From Conyzicola nivalis_A (lineage in GTDB: Bacteria; Actinomycetota; Actinomycetes; Actinomycetales; Microbacteriaceae), in the NCBI RefSeq assembly GCF_040548875.1, contig NZ_JBEPSJ010000005.1, forward strand, positions 248,001 through 312,000: a stretch of 64,000 bases of DNA. Reading direction: 5' to 3'. The position numbers were made by a program, and so were the translations under genes. Position 1 is the stretch's first letter. Each line of letters opens with the position of its first letter. Shown here piece by piece: positions 44,022 through 53,042 of this stretch. The notes below the pieces were generated by a model that was not told the DNA's origin, ran no database searches, and worked only from the letters and a program-made list of their open reading frames with translations.

Positions 44022-44413
44022 TGACGTTCGACGCGATCGGCATCGCCGGCACCGGGCTCACCCTGCACCGCAAGTGGCTCGACGCGGTCTCCGACAACCT
44101 CGCCAACATCAACACCGTCAAGCCCACCGACGGAGAGGCCTTCCGCGCCCGTTACGTCGTCGCCCAGGAGGGCGAGGGCACCACCGGTGTCTACGTCGCC
44201 GGCGCGGCATACGGATCGGCCGAGGGCCGCATGGTCTACGAACCGGCCCACCCCCTCGCCGACGAGGAGGGCTACGTGCGCTACCCCGACATCGACCTCG
44301 CCTCGCAGATGGGCCAGCTCATCATGGCCCAGCGGGGCTACCAGGCGAACGCGGCGGTCGTCGACCGCGCTAAAGAGACGTATCAGGCAGCACTCCAGAT
44401 CGGACGCAACTAA
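44021..44413 (+). CDS. flgC: Flagellar rod protein FlgC
   Basis: 130 residues. FDAIGIAGTGLTLHRKWLDAVSDNLANINTVKPTDGEAFRARYV is the FlgC N-terminal helix and DNLANIN motif; YPDIDLASQMGQLIMAQRGYQANAAVVDRAKETYQAALQIGR is the C-terminal coil. It overlaps both neighbours by one base, indicating coupled translation. The rod is assembled by the export apparatus encoded downstream. Confidence 0.93.
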   Translation: MTFDAIGIAGTGLTLHRKWLDAVSDNLANINTVKPTDGEAFRARYVVAQEGEGTTGVYVAGAAYGSAEGRMVYEPAHPLADEEGYVRYPDIDLASQMGQLIMAQRGYQANAAVVDRAKETYQAALQIGRN

Positions 44414-44718
44414 TGGACCCGCTCGCAATAACCTCGGTGCAGGGAACGACCGGCACCGGCTATGTCCCGAACGTCGGTGGAGTCCAGTCCACCGACGGTT
44501 CGAGCTTCGCGGCCTCCCTAACGGGAGCCGTCGACAACGTGCAGCAGCTGCAGAACACGTCGAACGAGCTCGCCATCAAGGCCGTGACCGGCGACCTCGA
44601 AGACATCCACAACGCGACCCTCGCCTCGACGCGGGCCGCCGTCACCCTCGAACTCGTCGCCGCCGTGCGTAACAAGGGCATCGACGCGTTCAGCGAGATC
44701 ATGCGGATGCAGGCCTGA
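44413..44718 (+). CDS. fliE: Flagellar hook-basal body protein FliE
   Basis: 101 residues. Adapter between the MS ring and the rod. The C-terminal half with AIKAVTGDLEDIHNATLASTRAAVTLELVAAVRNKGIDAFSEIMRMQA contains the invariant FSEIMRMQ ending. One-base overlaps with flgC and fliF. Confidence 0.93.
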   Translation: MDPLAITSVQGTTGTGYVPNVGGVQSTDGSSFAASLTGAVDNVQQLQNTSNELAIKAVTGDLEDIHNATLASTRAAVTLELVAAVRNKGIDAFSEIMRMQA

Positions 44719-46313
44719 TGCCCCGCCAGGTCACGTCGGCGTTCCGCAACCTCGGCAACGCAATCCGCGAATTCACGATCGCGCAGCGCACGGTCGCCAT
44801 CATCGGCATCGCCGTTCTCGTGCTCGGCGCGGTCGCGCTCGGCATGTGGGTCACCAAGCCGTCGTACACCCCGCTCTTCTCCGGCCTCAGCGGTGCGGAT
44901 GCCAACACCCTCGTCGAGCAGCTGCGGGCCGACGGCATCCCGTACGAGCTCAGCAACGGCGGCGCGACGATCATGGTGCCCGAGGAGAACGTCTACGACG
45001 AGCGCCTGAAGGCCGCGGCCGTCGGCCTGCCGTCGTCGAGCACGGGCGGCTACTCGCTTCTCGACACGATGGGCGTCACCGCCTCCGAGTTCCAGCAGAG
45101 CGTGACCTACAAGCGCGCGCTCGAGGGCGAGCTCGCCAAGACCATCTCGGCGCTCAAGGGCATCCAGACCGCCTCGGTGCGCCTCGCGATCCCCGAGGAG
45201 ACCGTCTTCGTCTCCGAGAAGAACGCGCCGACCGCCTCCGTGTTCGTCGAGACGCAGAGCGGCGTGACCCTCACCTCCGACCAGGTGCAGTCGATCGTGC
45301 ACCTCACGAGCGCGTCGATCGACGGCATGACGCCGACCGACGTCGCCGTCATCGACTCCAAGGGCACCGTGCTCTCCGCCGTCGGCGAGGGTGCGCTCGG
45401 CGGCGCAGACCAGCAGACCTCCGACTACGAGACCGCGATCCGCGCCTCCGTGCAGACCATGCTCGACAAGGTCGTCGGGGCCGGCAACGCCACCGTCGTG
45501 GTCGCCGCCGACATGAGCAAGGAGTCGGCGCAGCGCGTCGAGGAGACCTTCGAGGCTCCCGACGGCGTGCTCTCGCTCAACGAGTCGGCCACCGTCGAGG
45601 GCACCGGCGCCGCCGGCCAGACCGCGGCCGGTGTGCTCGGCCCCGACAACATCGCCGTCCCCGGCGGCGCCGGCCTCGGCAACGGCGAGAGCAGCTCGTC
45701 GAGCGTCACCCGCAACAACGCCGTGAACAAGGTCACGGAGTCGACCACGATCCCCGCCGGATCGCTCACCCGCAAGACCATCTCGGTCGCACTCAACGAG
45801 GGCGCGGCGAAGGGACTGAACGTGGCGGATGTCACGGCTCTCGTCTCCTCGGCGGCCGGCATCGACACCGACCGCGGCGACGTCGTCACGGTCGAGGTCG
45901 TGCCGTTCAACGGTGCCGGCGCGGCGCAGGCCACCGAGGCGCTCGCCGCAGCGGAGGAGGCGGCGAACGCCGACCGGCTCGCCGACCTGATCCGCACCGC
46001 GGTGATCGCCCTCGCCATCGCTCTGCCCATCATCATCGCCCTCGCGGTCTTCGCCGCCCGGTCGAAGCGTCGCAAGCAGGAGATCGACGAGGCGGCCGAC
46101 CTTGCCGACCTGCGCTCGATCCTCAACGACACGCAGCCCGCCATGGAGTCGACGCCGCTGCGGCCCGCCATCCCGAGCGTGCCCGCGTCGCCCCTGCTCA
46201 TCGAGCCGAACTCGACCGACCGCACCCGCGCCGAGATCGACGCCCTCGCGGCGCAGGACCCGCACCGCGCAGCCGAGTTCCTCCGCGGCCTGATGGACGG
46301 CCAACGCGCATGA
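44718..46313 (+). CDS. fliF: Flagellar MS-ring protein FliF
   Basis: 531 residues. Membrane spans near residues 25-48 (VAIIGIAVLVLGAVALGMWV) and 425-450 (AVIALAIALPIIIALAVFAARSKRR). The periplasmic-like portion has YEDYKRAL-type ring motifs (SYEDYKRALEGEL region appears as VTYKRALEGELAKTISALKGIQTASVRLAIPEETVF). The cytosolic C-terminus (ALAAQDPHRAAEFLRGLMDG) binds FliG. It is a little shorter than enteric FliF (552). Confidence 0.94.
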   Translation: MPRQVTSAFRNLGNAIREFTIAQRTVAIIGIAVLVLGAVALGMWVTKPSYTPLFSGLSGADANTLVEQLRADGIPYELSNGGATIMVPEENVYDERLKAAAVGLPSSSTGGYSLLDTMGVTASEFQQSVTYKRALEGELAKTISALKGIQTASVRLAIPEETVFVSEKNAPTASVFVETQSGVTLTSDQVQSIVHLTSASIDGMTPTDVAVIDSKGTVLSAVGEGALGGADQQTSDYETAIRASVQTMLDKVVGAGNATVVVAADMSKESAQRVEETFEAPDGVLSLNESATVEGTGAAGQTAAGVLGPDNIAVPGGAGLGNGESSSSSVTRNNAVNKVTESTTIPAGSLTRKTISVALNEGAAKGLNVADVTALVSSAAGIDTDRGDVVTVEVVPFNGAGAAQATEALAAAEEAANADRLADLIRTAVIALAIALPIIIALAVFAARSKRRKQEIDEAADLADLRSILNDTQPAMESTPLRPAIPSVPASPLLIEPNSTDRTRAEIDALAAQDPHRAAEFLRGLMDGQRA

Positions 46314-47338
46314 GCGATACCGCCGTCGTCCGTGCCGCGTTGAGCGGCACGCAGAAGGTCGCCGTCGTGCTGATGAGCATGGACCAGACCGCGGCCGCCG
46401 AGGTCATGAAGCAGTTCAGCGAGGTCGAGGCCGAAGAGATCATCGGCGAGATCGTGAAGCTGCGCCGCGTCGAGTCCGAGGTCGCAGACCAGGTCATGAC
46501 CGAGTACCTCGATCTCACGATCAAGGGCGGCTGGAGCTCGCGCGGCGGCAAGGACTTCGCCACGACACTGCTCGAGGCGTCGTTCGGCGCCGAGCGCGCA
46601 GGCGACCTCATGACCCGCGTCGCCTCGAACATGGCCGGCAAGGCGTTCGAGTTCCTCGACAGCGTCGACTCCGGCCAGGTCGTGACCCTGCTCGACGGCG
46701 AACTGCCGCAGACCATCGCCCTGGTGCTCGCCCACATGCGCCCCGACCATGCGGCGCCGGTCCTGGCCGCCCTCGACGACCGGGAGCGCAGCGAGGTCGC
46801 CCAGTGCATCGGCATGATGGGAACCGCCATCCCTGAGTCGGTGCGTGTGGTCGCCGACACGCTCAAGGTGCGTGCGGGTGCGGTCGTGTCATCGGGTGAA
46901 TCGATGGAGGTCGTCGGAGGGGTCCAGCCCCTCGTCGAGATCATCAACCGCGCCGACATCGCCACCGAGAAGGCTCTTCTCGAGCGCCTCGACGAGATCG
47001 ATCCGGAGCTCGCCGACGACATCCGTTCCCGCATGCTGACCTTCGCCGACATCGTCAAGCTCGAGCGCCGCGACGTGCAGCAGGTTCTGCGCGGCATCGA
47101 CACCGCCGTGCTGGCCATCGCGATGAAGGGCACGACCGAGGCTGTCATCGAGATCATCAAGACCAACCTCTCCGAGCGCAACCGCGAACTCCTCGACGAC
47201 GAGACCAAGAACCTCGGCCCCGTGCGCGCGTCGCAGGTCGAGGAGGCCCGCGCCGAGGTGGTGCGTGCGATCCGCGACCTCGAGGCCCAGGGCAGCATCA
47301 CCGTGCAGCGCGGCGACGAGGACGAATATGTCCAGTGA
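46310..47338 (+). CDS. fliG: Flagellar motor switch protein FliG
   Basis: 342 residues. Rotor protein contacted by MotA. The middle domain EHPQ-like region (QTIALVLAHMRPDHAAPVLAALD) and the C-terminal torque helix (IRSRMLTFADIVKLERRDVQQVLRGIDTAVLAIAMKG) are present; NLGPVRASQVEEARAEVV closes the protein. ATGA overlap with fliF; the last 11 bases overlap fliH. Confidence 0.95.
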   Translation: MSDTAVVRAALSGTQKVAVVLMSMDQTAAAEVMKQFSEVEAEEIIGEIVKLRRVESEVADQVMTEYLDLTIKGGWSSRGGKDFATTLLEASFGAERAGDLMTRVASNMAGKAFEFLDSVDSGQVVTLLDGELPQTIALVLAHMRPDHAAPVLAALDDRERSEVAQCIGMMGTAIPESVRVVADTLKVRAGAVVSSGESMEVVGGVQPLVEIINRADIATEKALLERLDEIDPELADDIRSRMLTFADIVKLERRDVQQVLRGIDTAVLAIAMKGTTEAVIEIIKTNLSERNRELLDDETKNLGPVRASQVEEARAEVVRAIRDLEAQGSITVQRGDEDEYVQ

Positions 47339-47936
47339 CCCCGGTTTCGCGACGCTGAGCTTCCCGTCGTTGCGCACCACGGTGCGCGACGACTCGGAAG
47401 ACCGCGCGCGCGTCGCGGGGCACGCCGCCGGATACGCCGCCGGGCTGCGCGCTGCGGAGGTGGATGTCGCGGCTCGCGTCGTCGAAATGCGGGCCGAGCA
47501 CGAGGCGACGCTGCGCCACCTCCAGGCGCGATCCGATCTCTCGACCTCCGTGCTCAACGCCGCGGTCGTGGCCCTGCACGAACGTACGGTGCCCGTGCTC
47601 GAGAGCGCGCACGCCGCGATCGCCGAGGCGGCGATCCAGCTCGCCGAGGCCATCGTGGGTCGCGAGCTCGGCGAAGCCGGCACCGCCGCGAAGTCGGCGC
47701 TGTTCCGTGCGCTCGACTCCGTCGACACCGCCAGCGTGCAGGTCGTGCGCCTCAACCCGTCCGACCTCGCCGCCCTCGACCCGTCGACGATCGAGGCCGC
47801 GGGAGTCGCCTTCGCCCCCGACCCGTCCCTCGCCCGCGGCGACGCGGTGACCGAGTTCTCGAACGGCTTCCTCGACGCGCGCATCTCCACGGCGCTGGCG
47901 CGAGCGCGCGCCGCCATCGAGGAGGCTCGTCCGTGA
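47328..47936 (+). CDS. fliH: Flagellar export ATPase regulator FliH
   Basis: 202 residues. Alanine-rich helical protein. AGHAAGYAAGLRAAE holds AxxxG-like repeats of the FliH N-terminal half, and IQLAEAIVGRELGEAGTAAKSALFRALDSV is the conserved helix before the C-terminal alpha/beta domain. Regulates FliI and tethers it to the FliN ring. Starts inside fliG and overlaps fliI (GTGA). Confidence 0.88.
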   Translation: MSSDPGFATLSFPSLRTTVRDDSEDRARVAGHAAGYAAGLRAAEVDVAARVVEMRAEHEATLRHLQARSDLSTSVLNAAVVALHERTVPVLESAHAAIAEAAIQLAEAIVGRELGEAGTAAKSALFRALDSVDTASVQVVRLNPSDLAALDPSTIEAAGVAFAPDPSLARGDAVTEFSNGFLDARISTALARARAAIEEARP

Positions 47937-49261
47937 CATCCGCCCTGCTCCCCCCTCGCTCCCGCGCCTTCCGTACCGCCATCGACGCGGCCCGCCCCCA
48001 GCGGGTCGGCGTCGTATCGTCGGTGCTCGGGCTCAGCGTCGAGGTGAGCGGCGTCGACTGCGCCATCGGCGACCTCGTGACGATCGGCGACGACTCGCCC
48101 GTCGTCGCCGAGGTCATCGCGACCAGCCGCACGGGGCTCCGCTGCATGCCGCTGGGCCGACTCGCCGGCATCAGCGCCGGCGACCCGGTGCGCGCCCAGG
48201 GCGCGCCGATGCTCGTGCCCACCGGATCCGGCCTGTTCGGCCGCGTCATCGACGGACTCGGCCGACCCATCGACGGCAAGGGCCCGCTCGTCGTCGACGA
48301 GTACGTCGGCGTCGACAACGAGAGCCCGTCGGCGATGGACCGCGCCCGCATCGACACCCCGCTGCAGCTCGGCGTGCGGGTGCTGGACACCCTCACCACC
48401 GTCGGCCGCGGCCAGCGCATGGGCCTGTTCGCCGGCTCCGGCGTCGGAAAGTCCTCCCTTCTCTCGATGATCGCCCGCGGCACGGACGCCGAGGTGTCGG
48501 TCATCGCCCTCGTCGGCGAGCGAGGCCGCGAGGTGCGCGAGTTCCTCGAAGACGACCTCGGCGAAGAGGGCCTTGCCCGCTCGATCGTCGTCGTCTCCAC
48601 GTCCGACGAACCCGCCATGATGCGCCTGCGCGCCGCCTTCGTCGCCACGCGGATCGCCGAGTCGTTCCGCGACCGCGGCGCCCACGTCATGCTCATGATG
48701 GATTCCCTCACCCGCGTCGCGATGGCGCAGCGCGAGATCGGCCTCTCCGTCGGCGAACCGCCCGCCACCCGCGGCTACCCGCCGTCGACCTTCTCCCTGC
48801 TCGCCCAGCTGCTCGAGCGCGCGGGCACGGGAGCCGTCGGATCGGTCACCGGCATCTACACCGTGCTCGTCGACGGCGACGACCACAACGAGCCCATCGC
48901 CGACTCCGCGCGGTCGATCCTCGACGGGCACGTCGTGCTCGACCGCAAGCTCGCGATCTCCGGACACTTCCCCTCCGTCGACACGCTCGGCTCGATCTCC
49001 CGCGTCGCCTCGCGCGTCAACACCCCCGAGCACACCGAGGTGGCCTCGCAGCTGCGGCGGGTGCTCGCCGCCCGCAAGTCGGCACAGGACCTGCTCGACA
49101 TCGGCGCCTACCAGCCGGGTGCGAACCGGCTCGTCGACGCGGCCGTCGAGTTCGAGTCCGACATCAACGCGTTCCTGCAGCAGCGGATGACCGACCAGTC
49201 GAGCGTCGTCGACGCCTGGGCCCAGCTCACGCGCCTCACCCGAGCGTTCGGAGCCGGCTGA
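47933..49261 (+). CDS. fliI: Flagellum-specific export ATPase FliI
   Basis: 442 residues. Walker A is LFAGSGVGKSSLL (residues about 162-174), and the Walker B and family motif is HVMLMMDSLTRVAMAQREIGLSVGEPPATRGYPPSTFS (about 251-288). GYPPS, the arginine-finger region and YTVLVDGDDHNEP are all intact. It energises substrate release at the export gate. Translation is coupled to fliH and fliJ by 4- and 1-base overlaps. Confidence 0.96.
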   Translation: MTSALLPPRSRAFRTAIDAARPQRVGVVSSVLGLSVEVSGVDCAIGDLVTIGDDSPVVAEVIATSRTGLRCMPLGRLAGISAGDPVRAQGAPMLVPTGSGLFGRVIDGLGRPIDGKGPLVVDEYVGVDNESPSAMDRARIDTPLQLGVRVLDTLTTVGRGQRMGLFAGSGVGKSSLLSMIARGTDAEVSVIALVGERGREVREFLEDDLGEEGLARSIVVVSTSDEPAMMRLRAAFVATRIAESFRDRGAHVMLMMDSLTRVAMAQREIGLSVGEPPATRGYPPSTFSLLAQLLERAGTGAVGSVTGIYTVLVDGDDHNEPIADSARSILDGHVVLDRKLAISGHFPSVDTLGSISRVASRVNTPEHTEVASQLRRVLAARKSAQDLLDIGAYQPGANRLVDAAVEFESDINAFLQQRMTDQSSVVDAWAQLTRLTRAFGAG

Positions 49262-49698
49262 TGGCCCGCGACTTCCGCCTCGCCGGCCTGCTGCGCCTGC
49301 GACAGGTGCAACAGGACCAGGCGGCGAGCGACCTCGCCGCGGCCAACGACCGCGCCCGCGAGAGCGCAGCGCGTCAGAACCGCGTGCGCGCCACACTCGG
49401 CGGCGTCGGAGTCGACGCCACGAGCAGCAACGTGCTCTACGCCATCGCCGCGGCCCGATCGTCGTCGCGCAGCATGCTGGCCGAACTCACCGCCGTGGAG
49501 AGCCGCGACCGTGCAGCCGTCGACGACGCCGCGGCCGCCTACGCCCGGGCCCGCGCCCGCTCGCTCGGACTCGAGAAGCTCGAGACCCGCCACAACGAGA
49601 CCCGCGCCACCGAAGATCTGGCCGCCGACCAGTCGGCCATCGACGAGATCGCCTCCACGACAACCTCAGGCAGCCCAACGAACGGGGACACCCAGTGA
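49261..49698 (+). CDS. fliJ: FliJ-type export chaperone
   Basis: 145 residues, helical coiled-coil hairpin: RLAGLLRLRQVQQDQAASDLAAANDRARESAARQNR and a second helix with AYARARARSLGLEKLETRHNETRATEDL. FliJ is poorly conserved; call rests on position after fliI and coiled-coil shape. GTGA overlap with fliK. Confidence 0.8.
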   Translation: MARDFRLAGLLRLRQVQQDQAASDLAAANDRARESAARQNRVRATLGGVGVDATSSNVLYAIAAARSSSRSMLAELTAVESRDRAAVDDAAAAYARARARSLGLEKLETRHNETRATEDLAADQSAIDEIASTTTSGSPTNGDTQ

Positions 49699-51020
49699 GC
49701 ATGATCGCACTCTTCAGCGGCACGGCGACCCCGCCGGCGACCGCGTCGTCGACCGCCGTGCAGGGCTCGGCCGAGGGCTTCGGCGCTGCGATGCTCGAGC
49801 AGCTCGGCGCGACGCCTCCGGCGGCGTCGGCCCCGGCCGCGGCTGCCTCAACGCCCACGCCCGAGGAGCTGCTTGCGGCCATCACGGCCGGACTCGCGAC
49901 TCCCAGCGACGCCGCCCCCGCGGCGGAGACGGCCGAGACGCCCGCGACGGATGATCCGGCCGCCGGCACGACGGACGCCTCCGTCGTCGCTACCGAAACC
50001 ATCACCACGCCCACGGCGGCGCCGGCTCCCCAGCCCCTCGTGGGTGCTGCGGCTCCGGCGGCCCTCCCCGTCACAGCAGCCGCCGCGCAGCCGATCACGC
50101 CGGGCGTCGACGCGGCCGTCGCCCCGAGCACAGCCGGCACCGCGCCGGCTGTAGCGGTCGCCGCCGCCTCGTCGGCACCCGCCGCGGCCGTGCTCGCGCC
50201 GACCGTGCCGCGGGCCGCGTCCGCCGCTCCCGTCGCTCCCGTCGATCCCGCCGCCTCGACGGCCGGCTCCGCGTCCGCGGCGACGCCCGCAGGAGCTGCC
50301 CCCGCGACGCCGGCGGGCGCGCTCGACGGCGTCGCGGCCGTGCAGCTCCCCGCCGCGCGCCCCGCCGCACCCTCGGCCGCGCCGGCCGTGGCGAACGGCC
50401 AGCCACAGGCATCCGCCTCTCCCGTCGTCTCGACACCCGCCGCCGGCGCCGAGCCCGCACAGCCCGCCCCCGCGGTCGCCGGCCAGCCCGTCGGCGACAC
50501 TGCCGTGACAGCCCCGAAGGACGCGGCGGCGCCGATCGCCTTCGTGCCGGCTGCGACGCCCACCGCCGCGGCGCCCGCCGCAGCGCCGTCATCCGCCACC
50601 CCGGCAGCGCCCGTTCCGCTCCAGGCGCAGGTCGCCACGCCCATCTTCACCCTCGCCGCGGCGGGCCCCGGCGAGCACGTCATGACGATCGACATCTCGC
50701 CGGAGAACCTCGGCCCGATCACCGTGCGCGCGCACGTCGGTGCAGAAGGGGTGCGCGTCGAGCTCTTCGCGCCCACCGATCTCTCGCGCGAGGCGCTGCG
50801 GGCCATCCTCCCCGACATCCGCAAGGACATGGCGGGGGCCGGCCTCGGCGGCACCCTCGACCTGTCGTCGCAGAACCAGCCAGCAGACCGCGGCGACGAG
50901 CGCGGCCAGGGCCGCCGCGAAGCCGGCGGCGAGACGGGTGTCGAGCCCGACGCCGCCGCGAGCTCGGCCCGGCCGTGGATGCTCGCCGACCCGACCGCGA
51001 CCATCGACGTGATGGCCTAG
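49695..51020 (+). CDS. fliK: Hook-length control protein FliK
   Basis: 441 residues. About 320 N-terminal residues are Ala/Pro/Thr-rich and disordered, typical of a molecular ruler. The C-terminal Flg_hook domain is HVMTIDISPENLGPITVRAHVGAEGVRVELFAPTDLSREALRAILPDIRKDMAGAGL (about 333-389). The extreme composition explains the long open frames on other strands here. Ends 47 bases before flgD. Confidence 0.87.
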   Translation: MSMIALFSGTATPPATASSTAVQGSAEGFGAAMLEQLGATPPAASAPAAAASTPTPEELLAAITAGLATPSDAAPAAETAETPATDDPAAGTTDASVVATETITTPTAAPAPQPLVGAAAPAALPVTAAAAQPITPGVDAAVAPSTAGTAPAVAVAAASSAPAAAVLAPTVPRAASAAPVAPVDPAASTAGSASAATPAGAAPATPAGALDGVAAVQLPAARPAAPSAAPAVANGQPQASASPVVSTPAAGAEPAQPAPAVAGQPVGDTAVTAPKDAAAPIAFVPAATPTAAAPAAAPSSATPAAPVPLQAQVATPIFTLAAAGPGEHVMTIDISPENLGPITVRAHVGAEGVRVELFAPTDLSREALRAILPDIRKDMAGAGLGGTLDLSSQNQPADRGDERGQGRREAGGETGVEPDAAASSARPWMLADPTATIDVMA

Positions 51021-51067
51021 CCCATGACCCGCACCACACCGACCACAGCACTAGGGAGCGCCAACGC

Positions 51068-51547
51068 ATGAGCATCGACTCCGTGACGGGAACCGTCGCA
51101 GACCAGGCGGCCGCGGCATCCGCCGCAGCCGCAGCCGCCGCAGCGGCGAAGGCCCGCGAGCCCAAGCAGGTGATGGACTCCGAGGTGTTCATGTCGCTCC
51201 TCGTCTCGCAGCTGCGCAACCAGGACCCCAGCTCGCCGATGGACACCAACCAGATGATCTCGCAGACGACGCAGCTGGCGATGATGGAGAAGATGACGGA
51301 GCTCACCGCGACGAGCACCGAGAACTTCTCGCTGCAGATGCGCATCGCCGCCGCCGCGATCGTGGGCAAAGAGGTCAGCTACCTCGACCCCAAGACCGGG
51401 CTGCCGGTCACCGGAACCGCCGACAGCGTCTCGTTTGCCGGCGCCGTACCGACGGTGTCGGTCGGCGGCAAGGACGTGCCGCTCGACCTCGTCGCCGGGA
51501 TCGCCGCCAAGCCGGCCGCGGCCCCCACGACCCCACCCACCTCCTAA
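51068..51547 (+). CDS. flgD: Hook-capping scaffold FlgD (short form)
   Basis: 159 residues. The N-terminal cap signature VMDSEVFMSLLVSQLRNQDPSSPMDTNQMISQTTQLAMMEKMTEL (about 36-80) is clear. The C-terminal beta domain is reduced compared with enteric FlgD (231). An AlaAlaAla-rich helix (about 13-28) precedes the core. TAGGGAGCG lies 8-16 bases before the ATG. Confidence 0.9.
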   Translation: MSIDSVTGTVADQAAAASAAAAAAAAAKAREPKQVMDSEVFMSLLVSQLRNQDPSSPMDTNQMISQTTQLAMMEKMTELTATSTENFSLQMRIAAAAIVGKEVSYLDPKTGLPVTGTADSVSFAGAVPTVSVGGKDVPLDLVAGIAAKPAAAPTTPPTS

Positions 51548-51586
51548 GCACTCACAACTTCTCTCCACCAAACGAAAGGCTCAATC

Positions 51587-52768
51587 ATGCTTCGCTCTCT
51601 CTACGCAGGTATCTCCGGTCTTCGCTCGCACCAGACCATGCTCGACGTCACCGGCAACAACATCGCCAACGTCAACACGACCGCATTCAAGGGCTCGTCG
51701 GTGCAGTTCCAGGACACCCTCTCGCAGCTCACCCAGGGCGCCAGCGGCCCGCAGCAGGGCATCGGCGGAACGAACCCCGCTCAGGTCGGTCTCGGGGTGC
51801 TCGTCGCGGGCATCTCGACGAACTTCGCCCAGGGGTCGACGCAGGCGACCGGAAAGGCGAGCGACCTGATGATCTCGGGCGACGGCTTCTTCGTCACCCG
51901 CCAGGGCAACCAGACGCTGTACACGCGCGCCGGCAACTTCGACTTCGGACCCGACGGCCGACTCACCACGCCCGACGGCTCGCTCGTGCAGGGCTGGGGC
52001 GCCGTCGACGGCGTCGTCGCCGATGGTGGTCTCGTCGGAGACATCCAGCTCCCCCTCAACGCGATCTCCCCCGGCGTCGCGACGACGGAGGCGACCCTGG
52101 GCGGCAACCTGCCCTCTGACGCCGTCGTCGGCGGCCAGCCGCTCATCCGCGACATCGAGGTCTTCGACGCAAACGGCGCCGCCCGTAGCATCACCCTCAC
52201 CTTCACCAAGACGGCTGCGGGCTGGGATGTGACGGGCGTCGACTCGGCGACCCCCGGAACCCCCGTCACCGCACAGCTCGCCTTCACCGACGGCGTCCAG
52301 ACGACGACCGGCCTGATGACCGTCAACGGCATCGACCTCGACCTCAGCGAGGTCAGCGGATTCGCGAAACTGACGAGCATCTCGACCACCGAGAAGGACG
52401 GCCGCGCGGCCGGCAAGCTCGACTCGTACACGCTCGCCAAGGACGGCACGATCATCGGCTCGTTCAGCAACGGCGCGTCGCAAGCACTGGGGCGCATCGT
52501 GCTCGCCAGCTTCGCGAACCCCGCCGGTCTCGAGAAGGCCGGCGGATCGTCGTACCGCGCGACCTTCAACTCGGGCGACGTGCAGGTCGGCGCTCCCGGG
52601 GCCGACGGGCTCGGCTCGCTCTCGAGCGGTGCGCTCGAGATGTCGAACGTCGACCTCTCGCAGGAGTTCACCAACCTGATCGTCGCGCAGCGCGGATTCC
52701 AGGCCAACGCCCGCATCATCACCACGTCAGACGAGGTGCTGCAGGAGCTCACGAACCTCAAGCGCTAG
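51587..52768 (+). CDS. flgE: Flagellar hook protein FlgE
   Basis: 393 residues. MLRSLYAGISGLRSHQTMLDVTGNNIANVNTTAFKGSSVQFQDTLSQ (1-47) is the rod/hook N-terminus. DLMISGDGFFVTRQGNQTLYTRAGNFDFGPDGRLTTPDGSLVQGW marks the FlgE middle; VDLSQEFTNLIVAQRGFQANARIITTSDEVLQELTNLKR is the C-terminal helix. The last gene of the flgB operon. No flgG or flgF is found in the window. Confidence 0.94.
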   Translation: MLRSLYAGISGLRSHQTMLDVTGNNIANVNTTAFKGSSVQFQDTLSQLTQGASGPQQGIGGTNPAQVGLGVLVAGISTNFAQGSTQATGKASDLMISGDGFFVTRQGNQTLYTRAGNFDFGPDGRLTTPDGSLVQGWGAVDGVVADGGLVGDIQLPLNAISPGVATTEATLGGNLPSDAVVGGQPLIRDIEVFDANGAARSITLTFTKTAAGWDVTGVDSATPGTPVTAQLAFTDGVQTTTGLMTVNGIDLDLSEVSGFAKLTSISTTEKDGRAAGKLDSYTLAKDGTIIGSFSNGASQALGRIVLASFANPAGLEKAGGSSYRATFNSGDVQVGAPGADGLGSLSSGALEMSNVDLSQEFTNLIVAQRGFQANARIITTSDEVLQELTNLKR

Positions 52769-52782
52769 TAGGCCGCCTCGAC

Positions 52783-52841
52783 CAGAGGGGCAAGCTTTCG
52801 ACCTTTACCCGGTGGGTGGAGGTCGATTGCTTGCCCCTCTG
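52783..52841 (+). ncRNA. Structured hairpin H1 after flgE (terminator or RNA element)
   Basis: CAGAGGGGCAAGC (52783-52795) pairs perfectly with GCTTGCCCCTCTG (52829-52841). Inside is a 3x3 internal loop (TTT/ATT), a CGACC/GGTCG stem and a loop with ACCC/GGGT. It lies 14 bases after the flgE stop. CTCTTTAACAG follows, a weak T-rich tail. Confidence 0.6.
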
Positions 52842-52867
52842 CTCTTTAACAGAACGGGGCGGATGCT

Positions 52868-52922
52868 GCGGGGCAAAGAATCGACGTCGGGGACCACCGC
52901 GAGCGTCGAAAGTTTGCCCCGC
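52868..52922 (+). ncRNA. Structured hairpin H2, similar to H1
   Basis: GCGGGGCAAA (52868-52877) pairs with TTTGCCCCGC (52913-52922), then a 3x3 internal loop (GAA/AAG) and TCGACG/CGTCGA (52881-52886, 52904-52909). It repeats the architecture and GGGGCAA...TCGAC core of H1 just 26 bases on. Confidence 0.6.
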
Positions 52923-52964
52923 TGGTCGCGGCCTGGCGTCGTCGGGGCTTCGGTCGGCGATTTG

Positions 52965-52993
52965 CCTAACACCGGGCGGACGGCGGCCGATAG
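52965..52993 (+). promoter_or_regulatory. Sigma-28-type promoter of flbD-motA-motB
   Basis: CCTAAC (52965-52970), 15 bases, GCCGATAG (52986-52993). About 42 nt of leader precede flbD. Confidence 0.8.
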
Positions 52994-53042
52994 TGCTGTT
53001 TAAGCGACCCAGGAAGGGTCGCCTCTACCGGGGATGGATTCC

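Noticed and set aside
46889..49396. 835-codon open frame on the minus strand
   Set aside because: Antisense to fliG, fliH and fliI with no family resemblance; composition typical of reverse-frame shadows.
53034..53042. ATG 53034 as flbD start
   Set aside because: Ribosome binding site spacing and family N-terminus favour ATG 53043.
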